Source: Heliobacterium mobile (GTDB lineage: Bacteria > Bacillota > Desulfitobacteriia > Heliobacteriales > Heliobacteriaceae). Taken from it: a DNA stretch of 60,609 nt. The notes beneath the pieces were generated by a model, which saw only the letters and a list, made by a program, of their open reading frames with translations, did no database searches and was not told the origin of the DNA. Location: positions 1 to 60,609 of the forward strand of contig NZ_WNKU01000006.1 of assembly GCF_009720735.1 (NCBI RefSeq), in the 5' to 3' direction. The translations under genes and the position numbers were made by a program. Below, piece after piece: positions 1 through 8,348 of this stretch (its first letter is position 1; every line of letters starts with the position of its first letter).

Positions 1-14
1 ACTAAAAACGGGAC

Positions 15-107
15 ATGATTGGATGGATTATGCGGTATTTTTTAGTAGCCTTATCCCAATTATTTACACAAATTGCGCAGTTGGTATTATTCAAGTACGG
101 TTTCTGA
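15..107 (+). CDS. possible 30-residue hydrophobic peptide
   Basis: An ATG-started frame of 30 codons encodes a mostly hydrophobic peptide with many Leu, Val, Ile and Phe. A strong hairpin terminator starts 24 bases after its stop codon, which is why it is listed. There is no clear Shine-Dalgarno site in the 14 bases visible upstream, so it may be chance. I do not recognise it. Apart from this frame and the terminator, the first 264 bases hold nothing I can support. Confidence 0.2.
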   Translation: MIGWIMRYFLVALSQLFTQIAQLVLFKYGF

Positions 108-130
108 ACGGACTCTAACTAAAAGCTGAA

Positions 131-170
131 TGGGCTGAACCAAAAACATCAATTTGGTTCAGCCCATTTT
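131..170 (+). terminator. intrinsic terminator
   Basis: A perfect 14-bp stem (131-144 with 153-166) with an 8-base loop is followed by TTTT. It would end a plus-strand transcript entering from outside the window or from the small frame at 15-107. Confidence 0.7.
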
Positions 171-264
171 CATAATCCTCGCAATATCAGATTTATCCGC
201 ATGTAGCTCCTAATGGGGCTCTTACTCGAGCTCTTCAATGAAGCTCGCTCGCGATTAAGCCAGC

Positions 265-1416
265 TCAGGCAAAGGTGCGGTCCACCTCTTTCAACATACT
301 CCGAATCGGGATGTTTTGCGGGCACAGTGTTTCGCACTGGCCGCAGTCAGTACAGTTGGAAGCCCGCAGGTGTTTCGGCATGAAGGTATGATAGGCCATC
401 TTAGCACCGGCCACATCATCGTAGATGGAAGCACTGTTTAGCTGGGAGAAGTTGCGGGGAATGTGCACACCGGCAGGACAGGGCATACAATAATTGCAGT
501 TGGTGCAGTTGACCTTAATTTTCGATTCATACATCTTTTTTACAGCGGTGAAGAGCTCAAGCTCTTGTTCGGTCAACGAATTCGGAAAGCCCTTTTCGGC
601 TGCCTTGAGGTTATCGATCACGTGCTGCATTTCCGTCATACCGCTAAGAACGACATCAACTTGGGGATGGTTCCAAAGAAACTGAAAGGCCCATTCGACG
701 GGACTGCGTTTAGTTTCGGCCTGGTCCCAGATCTGTTGAATGTCCGCCGGGATCCGGTTAACCAATTTTCCACCGCGCAGCGGTTCCATGACAACGACAC
801 CGAGGCCTTTTTCGGCAGCATACATCAGGCCCTTCCGACCGGCTTGGTAATGGATATCCATGAAATTATATTGGATTTGACAGAAAGACCAGTTGTAAGC
901 ATCGACGATTTCCTTAAAAAGCGGATACTCGTCATGGAAAGAGAAGCCCGCATGGCGAATTCTACCGTCGGCCAAGGCTGAATCCAAGAACTCGAGAACG
1001 CCTAATTGCTTCAAGTTCGGCCATAGGGCCTGGTTCAAACTATGAATGAGATAAAAGTCGATATGATCTGTTTGCAGCCGGGTGAGTTGCTCATTGAGGT
1101 AACGATCCATATCTTCCCTCGTTTTAATAAGCCAACTGGGCAGCTTCGTGGCCAAATGAACTTTTTCTCTGTAGCCATTTTTGAGGGCTTTTCCGAGGAA
1201 GATCTCACTCATTCCTGCCTGAAAGGGGATTTCCGAATGGTAGGGATAGGCTGTATCTACATAATTGACCCCATGATCTATGGCGTAGTGGAGAATTTCC
1301 GCAGCCTTCTCTTCATCAATTTGGTGAGGCTTCCCATTCAGTACAGGCAGTCGCATACAACCAAAGCCAAGGATGGAGACGTTCACTCCCGTATTTCCCA
1401 AAGCTCGATACAACAT
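265..1416 (-). CDS. aldo/keto reductase with C-terminal ferredoxin domain
   Basis: A 383-residue NAD(P)H-dependent oxidoreductase of the aldo/keto reductase superfamily, cytoplasmic, substrate unknown. The N-terminal TIM barrel begins with GFGCMRLP (17-24) and shows the AKR catalytic tetrad as Asp54, Tyr59, Lys91 and His125. The C-terminal part carries cysteine clusters of ferredoxin type: one CxxCxxCxxxCP run near 304-315 and a second with Cys355, 358, 361 and 365. This fused architecture is common in anaerobic Clostridia and suggests electron exchange with ferredoxin; that role is inference. The ATG at 1416 has GGAGGA seven bases upstream. It is a single gene with no operon partner. Confidence 0.9.
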   Translation of the reverse strand: MLYRALGNTGVNVSILGFGCMRLPVLNGKPHQIDEEKAAEILHYAIDHGVNYVDTAYPYHSEIPFQAGMSEIFLGKALKNGYREKVHLATKLPSWLIKTREDMDRYLNEQLTRLQTDHIDFYLIHSLNQALWPNLKQLGVLEFLDSALADGRIRHAGFSFHDEYPLFKEIVDAYNWSFCQIQYNFMDIHYQAGRKGLMYAAEKGLGVVVMEPLRGGKLVNRIPADIQQIWDQAETKRSPVEWAFQFLWNHPQVDVVLSGMTEMQHVIDNLKAAEKGFPNSLTEQELELFTAVKKMYESKIKVNCTNCNYCMPCPAGVHIPRNFSQLNSASIYDDVAGAKMAYHTFMPKHLRASNCTDCGQCETLCPQNIPIRSMLKEVDRTFA

Positions 1417-1571
1417 CAGCGTTCCTCCTTCATTTGTTTCTATGGTACCACGTTGCTATGGAAAAACCTTCATTAAGGTGGCATAATTTAAACGCGACTT
1501 ACTCACTGAAGACATGATCGACCGTACATAACTCGGAATCTCATCAATGATTCGGAAGGTTGGATAACGAG

Positions 1572-2330
1572 ATGGATTCTGTACTTACGTTTACTACCCC
1601 TGATAGCCCTTTCATCCTCTTTTCCCCGTCCCACATCACTGTCTTGGTTCTGCTTTTCTTGACAAGCCTAGCCTTATACATCCTACGCAAGGATCTCAAC
1701 GAAAAGAGTAAACAGACGATTCGCTATACCTTAGCTTTCATTTTGTTCTTTCAAGAACTGTTCATTCAAGGTTGGAATATCGCTAGCGGAACATGGTCTG
1801 CTGATTCCAGCCTGCCCCTACACCTGTGCAATGTAACGGCTCTTTTGTGCGGGATCATGCTGCTCAATCGCAGCTATGCCCTCTATGAAGTGGCCTTTTT
1901 TTGGGGAATGGTCGCCGCTGTGCAAGCCCTATTGACACCTGACTTAGGGATGTTCGCCTTCCCCCACGTTATTTTTTACCGATTTTTTATCACTCATGGC
2001 GCGATTGTTCTTGCCTGCCTGTACATGACCTTCGTAGAAGGATACCGCCCCCAGTTGGTATCCATCGGAAAAACGGTACTTTTCTCTAACGTTTACATGG
2101 TCGCCATAGCCGTCGTCAACCATTTTACCGGTGGCAACTACATGTACATTTGTGCCAAACCCTCGGGCGCCTCCCTGATGGATTACATGGGACCCTGGCC
2201 TTGGTACATTCTCTTTCTGGAGGCCGTAGGGATCCTCTTAATGCTGCTCTGTTACGTCCCCTTCGTCATCGCTGATCTTGTAGATCGGCGAAAAAAGTGG
2301 TCACAGCCCATTCGGTCGATCAAGCTATAA
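1572..2330 (+). CDS. TIGR02206-type (YwaF-like) integral membrane protein
   Basis: A polytopic inner-membrane protein of about 252 residues with six to seven hydrophobic segments. The sequence W-N..S.TW...S.LPLHLCN around residues 75-90 and HFTGGNYMY near residue 195 are typical of the TIGR02206 (YwaF-like) family, whose function is unknown. The frame is also open to a TTG at 1560, but GGAAGG at 1554-1559 abuts that codon and sits 12 bases before the ATG at 1572, so I prefer 1572. The gene stands alone and ends in a strong bidirectional terminator shared with the convergent fabK gene. Confidence 0.75.
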   Translation: MDSVLTFTTPDSPFILFSPSHITVLVLLFLTSLALYILRKDLNEKSKQTIRYTLAFILFFQELFIQGWNIASGTWSADSSLPLHLCNVTALLCGIMLLNRSYALYEVAFFWGMVAAVQALLTPDLGMFAFPHVIFYRFFITHGAIVLACLYMTFVEGYRPQLVSIGKTVLFSNVYMVAIAVVNHFTGGNYMYICAKPSGASLMDYMGPWPWYILFLEAVGILLMLLCYVPFVIADLVDRRKKWSQPIRSIKL

Positions 2331-2344
2331 CTCAAAGCTAAGGG

Positions 2345-2377
2345 AAAAGGAGCCCCGCTGTTCGGGGCTCCTTTTTA
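2345..2377. terminator. bidirectional intrinsic terminator
   Basis: The stem AAAAGGAGCCCCG (2345-2357) pairs with CGGGGCTCCTTTT (2363-2375) around the loop CTGTT. A-rich and T-rich flanks on both sides let it end the plus-strand membrane gene and the convergent minus-strand fabK. Confidence 0.85.
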
Positions 2378-2388
2378 TGTCGGGTCGG

Positions 2389-3333
2389 TTACGAATGGAG
2401 CAACTGGGATGCCCCGGTAAGCGTTTTGCTTACCTCCGCCATCAATCCTTCGACGATCTCTTTGACGGGTTTAACCTCTTGCAACGGGTGAAGGCTCTGC
2501 CCCACCTGAACCAAACCGTTTTCAATATCTCCTTCGATGGCGGCCAAGCGGTTCGTGCCAATGGCAATCTTATCCAGTTCTTCCTGAGGAACGCCTTTGC
2601 GCTCCAGTTCCAGATATTTTTCGGTCATGGCGTTCTTCAGGCCCCGGACGCCATGGCCTCGGGAATAGCCCGTAACGATCGAATCGGTATCAACGGCCTG
2701 GATGATTCGCGCTTTCGCGTTAGGATGAAGGGAACATTCCTCAGCCAACAGGAATCGGGAACCCATCTGTACACCAGAAGCGCCCATCAGCAGCGCTGCA
2801 GCAATCCCGCGGCCATCACCGATACCACCGGCGGCGATGACGGGGATTTGAATTTCGGGAATCACGTTCGTCAGCAGCGCCATGGTCGTCAGTGTACCGA
2901 TATGACCGCCGGCCTCCATGCCTTCAATCACCAACGCATCAGCCCCGGCCGCTTCAACTCGTTTCGCTAGCTTCACACTGGGAACGACAGGGATCGCTTT
3001 AATGCCTGCCTCCTTCAACTTGGCAAAAAAGGGCACCGGGTTGCCCGCTCCCAGAGTCACAAAGGCGACCTTTTCTTCACAGACCACTTCGACGATCTCA
3101 TCCTTGTTCGGTGCCATCAGCATGATATTTACACCAAAAGGCTTGTCCGTCAATGACTTGGCTTTACGGATCTCTTCCCGAACCCACTCGGTCGGGCGTC
3201 CTCCTGTGGCGATGATACCGGCCCCTCCGGCATTGGAAACGGCCGAAGTTAAGTTAGCTTCCGACACCCAGGCCATACCGCCTTGGATGATCGGATACTG
3301 AATTCCCAGAAGTTCTGTCAGTTTAGTTTTCAC
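2389..3333 (-). CDS. fabK: enoyl-[acyl-carrier-protein] reductase FabK
   Basis: A 314-residue FMN-dependent enoyl-ACP reductase that completes the elongation cycle of type II fatty-acid synthesis. The N-terminus (TELLGIQYPIIQGGMAWV), the SLTDKPFGVNIMLMAP segment, GAGNPVPF, IPVVPSV, EGMEAGGHIG and IPVIAAGGIGDGRG follow pneumococcal FabK closely from memory. This separates it from the wider nitronate monooxygenase family, which shares the fold. The start is GTG at 3333 with AAAGGGGAAAGG just upstream. No other fab genes are adjacent, so it appears to be a stand-alone transcription unit. Nitronate monooxygenase is the alternative call and is less likely. Confidence 0.87.
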   Translation of the reverse strand: MKTKLTELLGIQYPIIQGGMAWVSEANLTSAVSNAGGAGIIATGGRPTEWVREEIRKAKSLTDKPFGVNIMLMAPNKDEIVEVVCEEKVAFVTLGAGNPVPFFAKLKEAGIKAIPVVPSVKLAKRVEAAGADALVIEGMEAGGHIGTLTTMALLTNVIPEIQIPVIAAGGIGDGRGIAAALLMGASGVQMGSRFLLAEECSLHPNAKARIIQAVDTDSIVTGYSRGHGVRGLKNAMTEKYLELERKGVPQEELDKIAIGTNRLAAIEGDIENGLVQVGQSLHPLQEVKPVKEIVEGLMAEVSKTLTGASQLLHS

Positions 3334-3461
3334 AGACCTTTCCCCTTTCTTCTGTCAAGCCCCATTATCTTGTCCGTTTACCAAAGTAGTTGTGTATGTC
3401 CTAACTTATATTAACAAAAGTAACGATGTAACTAAAGAGATCACCCAATTCCGGTTAGTAA

Positions 3462-3504
3462 AAAAAGGCGCTGGTTCGCTCTGTGCGAAACCCAGCGCCT
3501 TTTT
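3462..3504 (-). terminator. intrinsic terminator of the efflux operon
   Basis: The stem AAAAAGGCGCTGG (3462-3474) pairs with CCAGCGCCTTTTT (3492-3504), with an inner TTCGC/GCGAA helix in the loop. Read on the minus strand it is followed by a T-run and lies 15 bases after the pump stop codon. Confidence 0.85.
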
Positions 3505-3518
3505 CTCTTGATTTAAAT

Positions 3519-5066
3519 TTACTCGGTAATCGCCGGCGGGCCGCCTTTGCTGCCGGTTTTCTTCAGCAAAAATGCCAGCGGGAGCACGAGAACGACCGAG
3601 AGGGAAAAAGCCATAAACACATCTGCCGTAGCCCATGTGTTGGTGTGCAATTGAAGTTGGTTATACATCAAGGTCAACATGGTCGGCTGGGCTGCTGACG
3701 TGTCCCCTGTTGCCGCGAGAATACCCGTCGCCGACTGCTGCATGACTTGCCAACTCGGAGAAAAGAGGTCGAGTCCTTCGACCATGCGGTGTAGGTGAAA
3801 GACCTGCCGGTTTTCTAAAAGCGATGTAGTCATGGCAATGCCGAAGGACCCAGCTACCGCCCGGACCAAGTTGTTTAAGGTCGATGCGGCACCTGACTTC
3901 ATCAGGGGAACAGCACCGATGGCGGCCGTATTTACTGGCATAAAGGTCAAGCCGAGTCCCATCCCCCGAAGAATCAACCATACGTTAAACACCGATTGGG
4001 GCGTATCGACGGTGATCATATGCATCAAGTACGTCGAGATCCCGATCAAGGGAATCCCCACCAATGCCATGGGACGGGCCCCGATTTTATCGTAGAGTTT
4101 CCCGGCAATGGGCATCATCAAACCCATCGCTACAGCCTGGGGCATAAGAATGACCCCTGTCTGCATCGCCGAATATCCCCGGATGTTTTGCAGGTAGATG
4201 GGCCAGAGCAAAATACCGCCCATGAGAAGAATGGTCAAACAACTGGAGATGACCACGCCGTATGTAAACTGGGCCACTTTGAACAGACGTAGATCCAGCA
4301 TGGGCTGCGGGTGATTGAGTTCCACCACGATCAACAACGCCAGCAAAGCCGTGGCCGTTACAAACAGCATAACGATGGAATAACTCGTCCATCCCCAGTC
4401 CTGCCCTTTATCTAAGGCGAGCAAATAGAGAAAAGCGCTGCTTGAGGACAGTAAGAGTCCCCAAAAATCAAAGTGGGAAGAAGGGTTTTTCTGCGTTTCT
4501 GGAAGAAGGGTCTGGCACAGGACAAATCCCAACACTCCCAGGGGGACGTTGATCATGAAGAGCCAGCGCCAGCTATAGTCTTCCACGATGAAACCGCCCA
4601 GCGTGGGACCAATGGAAGGAGCCACCGCGATGGATAATCCGAAGAGTCCCATCGCCATGCCCATTTTTTCTTTGGGGATAAAGCGGAACATCAGCGCCAT
4701 ACTGGCCGGTTGAATCAGTCCGCCGCCCAACGCTTGAATTACCCGAAAGACGATCAAGCTTTCATTGTTCCAAGCGAGACCGCAAAGCAGGGAGCCAAGC
4801 GTAAAGGAGGCTAGGCAATAGGCATAGAGCGTTCGATAGCCAAAGTTATCGCCTAGGTAGGACATGATCGGGATGACTGCACCCGATACCAGCATGTATG
4901 CCGTTAAAATCCACTGAATTTCCTTTGTATCCACGCTAAACAAGACCATCAGTTTGGGTAGCGCCACGTTTAGAATGGATGTATCTAGGACCGCCATGAA
5001 GGTGCCGATGACCACAACCATCGTAACCACCAGCACACCGGGGTGTCCGTTTTCACGAGAAGCCAT
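3519..5066 (-). CDS. DHA2-family MFS multidrug transporter (EmrB/QacA type)
   Basis: A 515-residue drug:proton antiporter with 14 predicted membrane segments, the size and layout of EmrB/QacA pumps. It begins with VVIGTFMAVLDTSILNVALP, the helix-1 motif of the DHA2 family, and carries ILTAYMLVSGAVIP and GGFIVEDYSWRWLFMINVPLG, also family hallmarks. It is the last gene of tetR-adaptor-adaptor-adaptor-pump. The preceding adaptor stop overlaps a GTG-ATG pair at 5070-5075, but AAGGAG stands eight bases before the ATG at 5066, so I chose that start. The substrate cannot be read from the sequence. Expression is probably controlled by the TetR repressor at the head of the operon. Confidence 0.92.
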   Translation of the reverse strand: MASRENGHPGVLVVTMVVVIGTFMAVLDTSILNVALPKLMVLFSVDTKEIQWILTAYMLVSGAVIPIMSYLGDNFGYRTLYAYCLASFTLGSLLCGLAWNNESLIVFRVIQALGGGLIQPASMALMFRFIPKEKMGMAMGLFGLSIAVAPSIGPTLGGFIVEDYSWRWLFMINVPLGVLGFVLCQTLLPETQKNPSSHFDFWGLLLSSSSAFLYLLALDKGQDWGWTSYSIVMLFVTATALLALLIVVELNHPQPMLDLRLFKVAQFTYGVVISSCLTILLMGGILLWPIYLQNIRGYSAMQTGVILMPQAVAMGLMMPIAGKLYDKIGARPMALVGIPLIGISTYLMHMITVDTPQSVFNVWLILRGMGLGLTFMPVNTAAIGAVPLMKSGAASTLNNLVRAVAGSFGIAMTTSLLENRQVFHLHRMVEGLDLFSPSWQVMQQSATGILAATGDTSAAQPTMLTLMYNQLQLHTNTWATADVFMAFSLSVVLVLPLAFLLKKTGSKGGPPAITE

Positions 5067-5071
5067 GGCCA

Positions 5072-5728
5072 TCACTCCTTCACCTTAATTTTTACAGCGG
5101 CACTCGTACCCGGAATCAAGGGGGCATCGGGCACCTGAATCTTTACGGTCACTAATTGGTCTTCTTTCGGTTGTTGACGGGCCGGCGTCAATGAGATAAT
5201 CGGCCAAGTGATCAGCTCCGTATTTCGTTTAAGGTCGGAAATCATCCCGGAATAGGTTTTTCCATCGGCTCCATCCAATTGAACGTCAACGGTCTGACCT
5301 ACTTTAATTCGGTTCGATTCCTCTTCCTTAAACCGCGCTTCTACATAGGCCGCCTTCAAATCAGCTACAGCGGCCAGTGGTTGCCCAGCCGTCATGGCTT
5401 CACCATCCCGCGCGTCGAGCCGAAGGATTTGACCGCTTATCGGGGCAGCGACAGGTACTCGGTTTATGGGCTGGCTCGGCGCTGGACTTCCTTCCATAAT
5501 GGCCACAACTTCGTCCTTAGCCAATGTATCCTTTTCCTGAACCTTTAAATCCGTGATTCGTCCGCCGATGGGCGCCCGGATCACCGTCAAGTCGACTCCG
5601 ACTTTCGCGTCGTCTGTCTGCACATAAAAGGTATGTTGATAACCGTAATAGGCCGAAATCAGTCCCACCGCCAAGAGATAACTGCCGATGATGAGGATAA
5701 TGAGCTTTTTAGCCTGCACCTCTATCAT
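5072..5728 (-). CDS. short HlyD/EmrA-type membrane-fusion protein, second copy
   Basis: A 218-residue membrane adaptor with one N-terminal membrane helix (about 9-27) and an extracytoplasmic part. The two halves of the biotinyl-lipoyl domain are joined by only about 25 residues (EGSPAPSQPINRVPVAAP), so the long coiled-coil hairpin of EmrA is absent. A beta-barrel segment follows (VEARFKEEESNRIKVGQ). It probably docks on the DHA2 pump encoded next to it. It overlaps its upstream neighbour by ATGA. Starts at 5728 (ATG directly after GGGGGG) and 5719 (GTG, nine bases after it) are both possible. Two such short adaptors in a row are unusual. Confidence 0.82.
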   Translation of the reverse strand: MIEVQAKKLIILIIGSYLLAVGLISAYYGYQHTFYVQTDDAKVGVDLTVIRAPIGGRITDLKVQEKDTLAKDEVVAIMEGSPAPSQPINRVPVAAPISGQILRLDARDGEAMTAGQPLAAVADLKAAYVEARFKEEESNRIKVGQTVDVQLDGADGKTYSGMISDLKRNTELITWPIISLTPARQQPKEDQLVTVKIQVPDAPLIPGTSAAVKIKVKE

Positions 5729-6378
5729 CCCCCCGTGGAAATCTTGGCGATGACGTTCATCCCGGGAAGTATACGCAGCCCCTTATCGTCAAGAATTTTT
5801 ATTTTGACGGGGATCCGTTGAGTCACTTTGATGTAGTTCCCTGAAACGTTGCTGCTCGGCAGAAGCGAAAAGACACTATCGGCCGCAAAACCTACCTCTT
5901 CCACGACCCCTTTGAGTTCCTGACCGGGAAAGGCATCGACTGTAAGGGTGACCGGCTCTCCCACCGCCAACCGGTTTATTTTCGTCTCTTCAATCCGGGC
6001 GGAGACGTATAAGTTTTGGAAATCAGCCAGCAAAAAGAGGCGCTGGCCCGGCGAGACCAACTCCCCATCGTTGACCGACTTTTTCATCACCAGACCCGTT
6101 CCGGGAGCCCGGACTAAGGCGGAGTCGCGGTTTTGAAGCGTAGTGTTTTTCTCTTCCAACCGGACCATCGTCTCGCCGGCCTGGACCATGTCGCCTTCTT
6201 TGACCCGAATTTCCGTGACCCGACCGGCGATCTCCGGTCCGACTTTCAGCATATCCGCATCGACCCGGGCATCATCGGTCGTAACGTAACGGATGGAATC
6301 AACATAGCTGTAACCGGCATATCCGATGGCAGATAAAACTAGAGCGGCTCCGACGACGGTGGCAATTTTTTTCTTCAC
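5725..6378 (-). CDS. short HlyD/EmrA-type membrane-fusion protein, first copy
   Basis: A 217-residue adaptor with an N-terminal membrane anchor (about 4-24), the YVTTDDARVDAD stretch typical of EmrA, a lipoyl-like domain (GRVTEIRVKEGDMVQAGETM) and a beta-barrel domain ending near residue 215. The lipoyl halves are linked by a short loop (EEKNTTLQNRDSALVRAPG), so there is no alpha-helical hairpin. The GTG start at 6378 has GGGAG seven bases upstream and overlaps the stop of the preceding gene by four bases. It is related to the next gene and together they may form a mixed oligomer around the pump; that is inference. Confidence 0.82.
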   Translation of the reverse strand: MKKKIATVVGAALVLSAIGYAGYSYVDSIRYVTTDDARVDADMLKVGPEIAGRVTEIRVKEGDMVQAGETMVRLEEKNTTLQNRDSALVRAPGTGLVMKKSVNDGELVSPGQRLFLLADFQNLYVSARIEETKINRLAVGEPVTLTVDAFPGQELKGVVEEVGFAADSVFSLLPSSNVSGNYIKVTQRIPVKIKILDDKGLRILPGMNVIAKISTGG

Positions 6379-7643
6379 TTCGCCGCTCCCCTTTCTGCGA
6401 TCACCTGGATCTTGTCGCCGTCTTTCAATTCGTTTTGTCCCACTGTGATAATCTTGTCACCGGCGTTGAGTCCGCCAAGGATTTCGATGTTACTGCCGTC
6501 GGACCGGCCTAGCGTCACGGAACGGCTGCTTACGGTAGACCCATCGGTGACCAAAATGACGCGATCACTGCCCCGCTTCACAAGAGCGTCTTTGGGGACA
6601 ACGATCCGTTGACTCGTCCCTGCTTCGGGAAGGGTCACCTCAGCATACATACCCGATTTCCACAGGCCCGATTGAGGCAGGCTCAATTTAACGGGATACT
6701 CTTTGCTGGCGCTGTTGGCGATAGGGCTGATCGCGACCACATTGGCCTCAACGGTTTCTGACGAAACTTGCTCGATGCGCACCTTCATCGTTTGGCCCAC
6801 TTGGATCTGCTTAATATATTCTTCGGGAACACTCGCTTCCACGACGGGATCGCTGCTGACGATCGTCAGCAGGACGTTCGGTGCCGGCGCTGTAGAAGCC
6901 ATTTCGCCTTCATGGACTGGTTTGGAAGCGATTCTTCCGCTGACAGGCGCCGGGATCACTGTCGCTTCTAAGTTCAACCGGGCCATATCGACGAGGGCAC
7001 TCATCTGCTGCACCGTCGCCCGCAAGTTTTCCAGTGTTTCGGCAGTGGCGCCTTCGTTCATCAGGCTCTGCTGCTGGATGAGTTGGTCATAGGTGCTTTG
7101 GGCTTGCGTATACGCCAATTGGGCTGAGTCAAGTTGCGTTTTCGGCGTTGCGCCAGCATCAAACAGGGATTGGGTCCGCTCCAAGGTTTTCTTGGCATTA
7201 TCTAAGGCAGCCGTAGCCGCTTCGATCCGTTCTTGCAACTGCTGCCGGTCTTGAGGCCGCGCACCTTTTTCCGTGTCCGCCAGCCGGGCTTGGGCACCTT
7301 TTAAGTTGGCTTCCGCCTGGGCCAGGGAAGCCCGAAAATCACGGTCATCGAGATAGATCAGCGGTTGGCCCGCTTGGACTTCCTGTCCCACATCACAGGC
7401 AACCTTGACGATCCGAGCGTTGAGTTTACTCATGATGGCCGATTCGGTATCCCCCATGACACGACCAGCTACCACACGGGCTTTATTGAGTCCTTGGTCG
7501 CCCACGGTCTCCACGACCACTTTATGTACATCCGAGGAAGGGGCCGTGCCACCGCTGCAGCCGGTTAACGCTATCGTGGTGGTGAGGATGCATCCCACCG
7601 TAATAGCCTTGATGCGATTTGGTTTGAATTGTTGCTCAGGCAT
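6375..7643 (-). CDS. efflux adaptor lipoprotein (RND/MFP type, long hairpin)
   Basis: A 422-residue secreted lipoprotein: a basic start, a hydrophobic stretch and the lipobox LTGC with Cys at about 29. It then shows a lipoyl half-domain (GQEVQAGQPLIYLDDRDF), a long Ala/Gln/Glu-rich coiled-coil hairpin (about 90-190), the second lipoyl half (VIPAPVSGRIASKPVHEG), a beta-barrel and a membrane-proximal domain (VPKDALVKRGS onward). This is the architecture of RND or ABC adaptors, yet no RND pump or outer-membrane channel is nearby. The ATG at 7643 follows AGGAGG by seven bases and lies inside the end of tetR, implying translational coupling. A longer frame to 7667 lacks a ribosome site. Confidence 0.87.
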   Translation of the reverse strand: MPEQQFKPNRIKAITVGCILTTTIALTGCSGGTAPSSDVHKVVVETVGDQGLNKARVVAGRVMGDTESAIMSKLNARIVKVACDVGQEVQAGQPLIYLDDRDFRASLAQAEANLKGAQARLADTEKGARPQDRQQLQERIEAATAALDNAKKTLERTQSLFDAGATPKTQLDSAQLAYTQAQSTYDQLIQQQSLMNEGATAETLENLRATVQQMSALVDMARLNLEATVIPAPVSGRIASKPVHEGEMASTAPAPNVLLTIVSSDPVVEASVPEEYIKQIQVGQTMKVRIEQVSSETVEANVVAISPIANSASKEYPVKLSLPQSGLWKSGMYAEVTLPEAGTSQRIVVPKDALVKRGSDRVILVTDGSTVSSRSVTLGRSDGSNIEILGGLNAGDKIITVGQNELKDGDKIQVIAERGAAK

Positions 7644-8241
7644 GAATGTCCTCCTGTCTCCAGCCATTTAAAATTAGCCTTATACTTTGGTGAATGAACT
7701 CATCGTCAATTTGGGGCAGATGTTGCATGTGCAGCCGCTCCTTGTGCAAAAAGGAATTAAAAAAGTGACCGAAAAACATTTGCACGGCAATTCCTGTGTG
7801 AATCGGCGCCAGTTGGCCCGCAGCGATCTTTCCGTCCAAATAAGATTTCATGAGTTCTGAGTTCCTTCGACTCACGTCCGAAAATAGACTCCCAATCTCC
7901 GTGTTATGTAAGCTTTCAGCGGCGAGAATGGAAAATAGGTTCATCCGTTCCCGTAATACGCTGACAAATCTCAGCGCTACTTGGAACAGACCTTCTTCAA
8001 TAGGAAGATCTTCAATTTCATCAACGAGCTTTTCGAGAACGGCTGCAAAGGTGCGTTCTTGCAGGGCTTCGCGAAACAGTTCTTCTTTGTTCTCAAAATA
8101 ATGATAGATCGAACCGACGGTGACACCGCATTTTTCGGCGATCCGTTTGATCGTTGCGCCTTCATATCCCCGCTGGCAGGCGATCTCCATGGCTGCCGCT
8201 TTAAACATATCCCGTCGATCTGAGTTCGGACGGTCTGACAA
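7636..8241 (-). CDS. TetR/AcrR-family transcriptional repressor
   Basis: A 201-residue one-component regulator. The N-terminal helix-turn-helix is clear (YEGATIKRIAEKCGVTVGSI, then YHYFENKEELF), followed by a variable all-helical ligand domain. It heads the efflux operon and its 3' end overlaps the adaptor start, so it is most likely a drug-responsive autorepressor of the whole unit. The start is TTG at 8241 with GGAAGGGG about nine bases upstream. A perfect 14-bp palindrome lies directly upstream and is the probable operator. The inducer is unknown. Confidence 0.9.
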   Translation of the reverse strand: MSDRPNSDRRDMFKAAAMEIACQRGYEGATIKRIAEKCGVTVGSIYHYFENKEELFREALQERTFAAVLEKLVDEIEDLPIEEGLFQVALRFVSVLRERMNLFSILAAESLHNTEIGSLFSDVSRRNSELMKSYLDGKIAAGQLAPIHTGIAVQMFFGHFFNSFLHKERLHMQHLPQIDDEFIHQSIRLILNGWRQEDIHA

Positions 8242-8260
8242 AACCCTTTACCCCTTCCTA

Positions 8261-8314
8261 AATGAACGTTCATTCAACAGACTTCATTTTTCCACGAATA
8301 TAAGGGCCTGTCAA
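8261..8314 (-). promoter_or_regulatory. promoter and palindromic operator of the tetR-efflux operon
   Basis: On the minus strand TTGACA (8309-8314) is separated by 17 bases from AAAAAT (8286-8291), a -35/-10 pair with a weak -10. Just downstream, over the expected transcription start, lies the perfect palindrome AATGAACGTTCATT (8261-8274), with a form typical of TetR-family operators. Repressor binding here would block initiation. Confidence 0.65.
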
Positions 8315-8317
8315 TAA

Positions 8318-8348
8318 TAAAAAATCCACTGATAATTCAATCAGTGGA
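8318..8348 (-). terminator. intrinsic terminator overlapping the DUF362 stop codon
   Basis: TCCACTGAT (8325-8333) pairs with ATCAGTGGA (8340-8348), followed on the minus strand by a T-rich run. The hairpin includes the last codons and stop of the DUF362 gene. Confidence 0.75.

Noticed and set aside
463..981. 172-codon plus-strand frame inside the aldo/keto reductase gene
   Set aside because: It is a shadow of the real gene on the other strand, without a ribosome site or recognisable domain.
5305..5325. GGTTCGATTCC resembling a tRNA T-arm
   Set aside because: It lies inside an adaptor coding frame and no anticodon or acceptor stem can be drawn.
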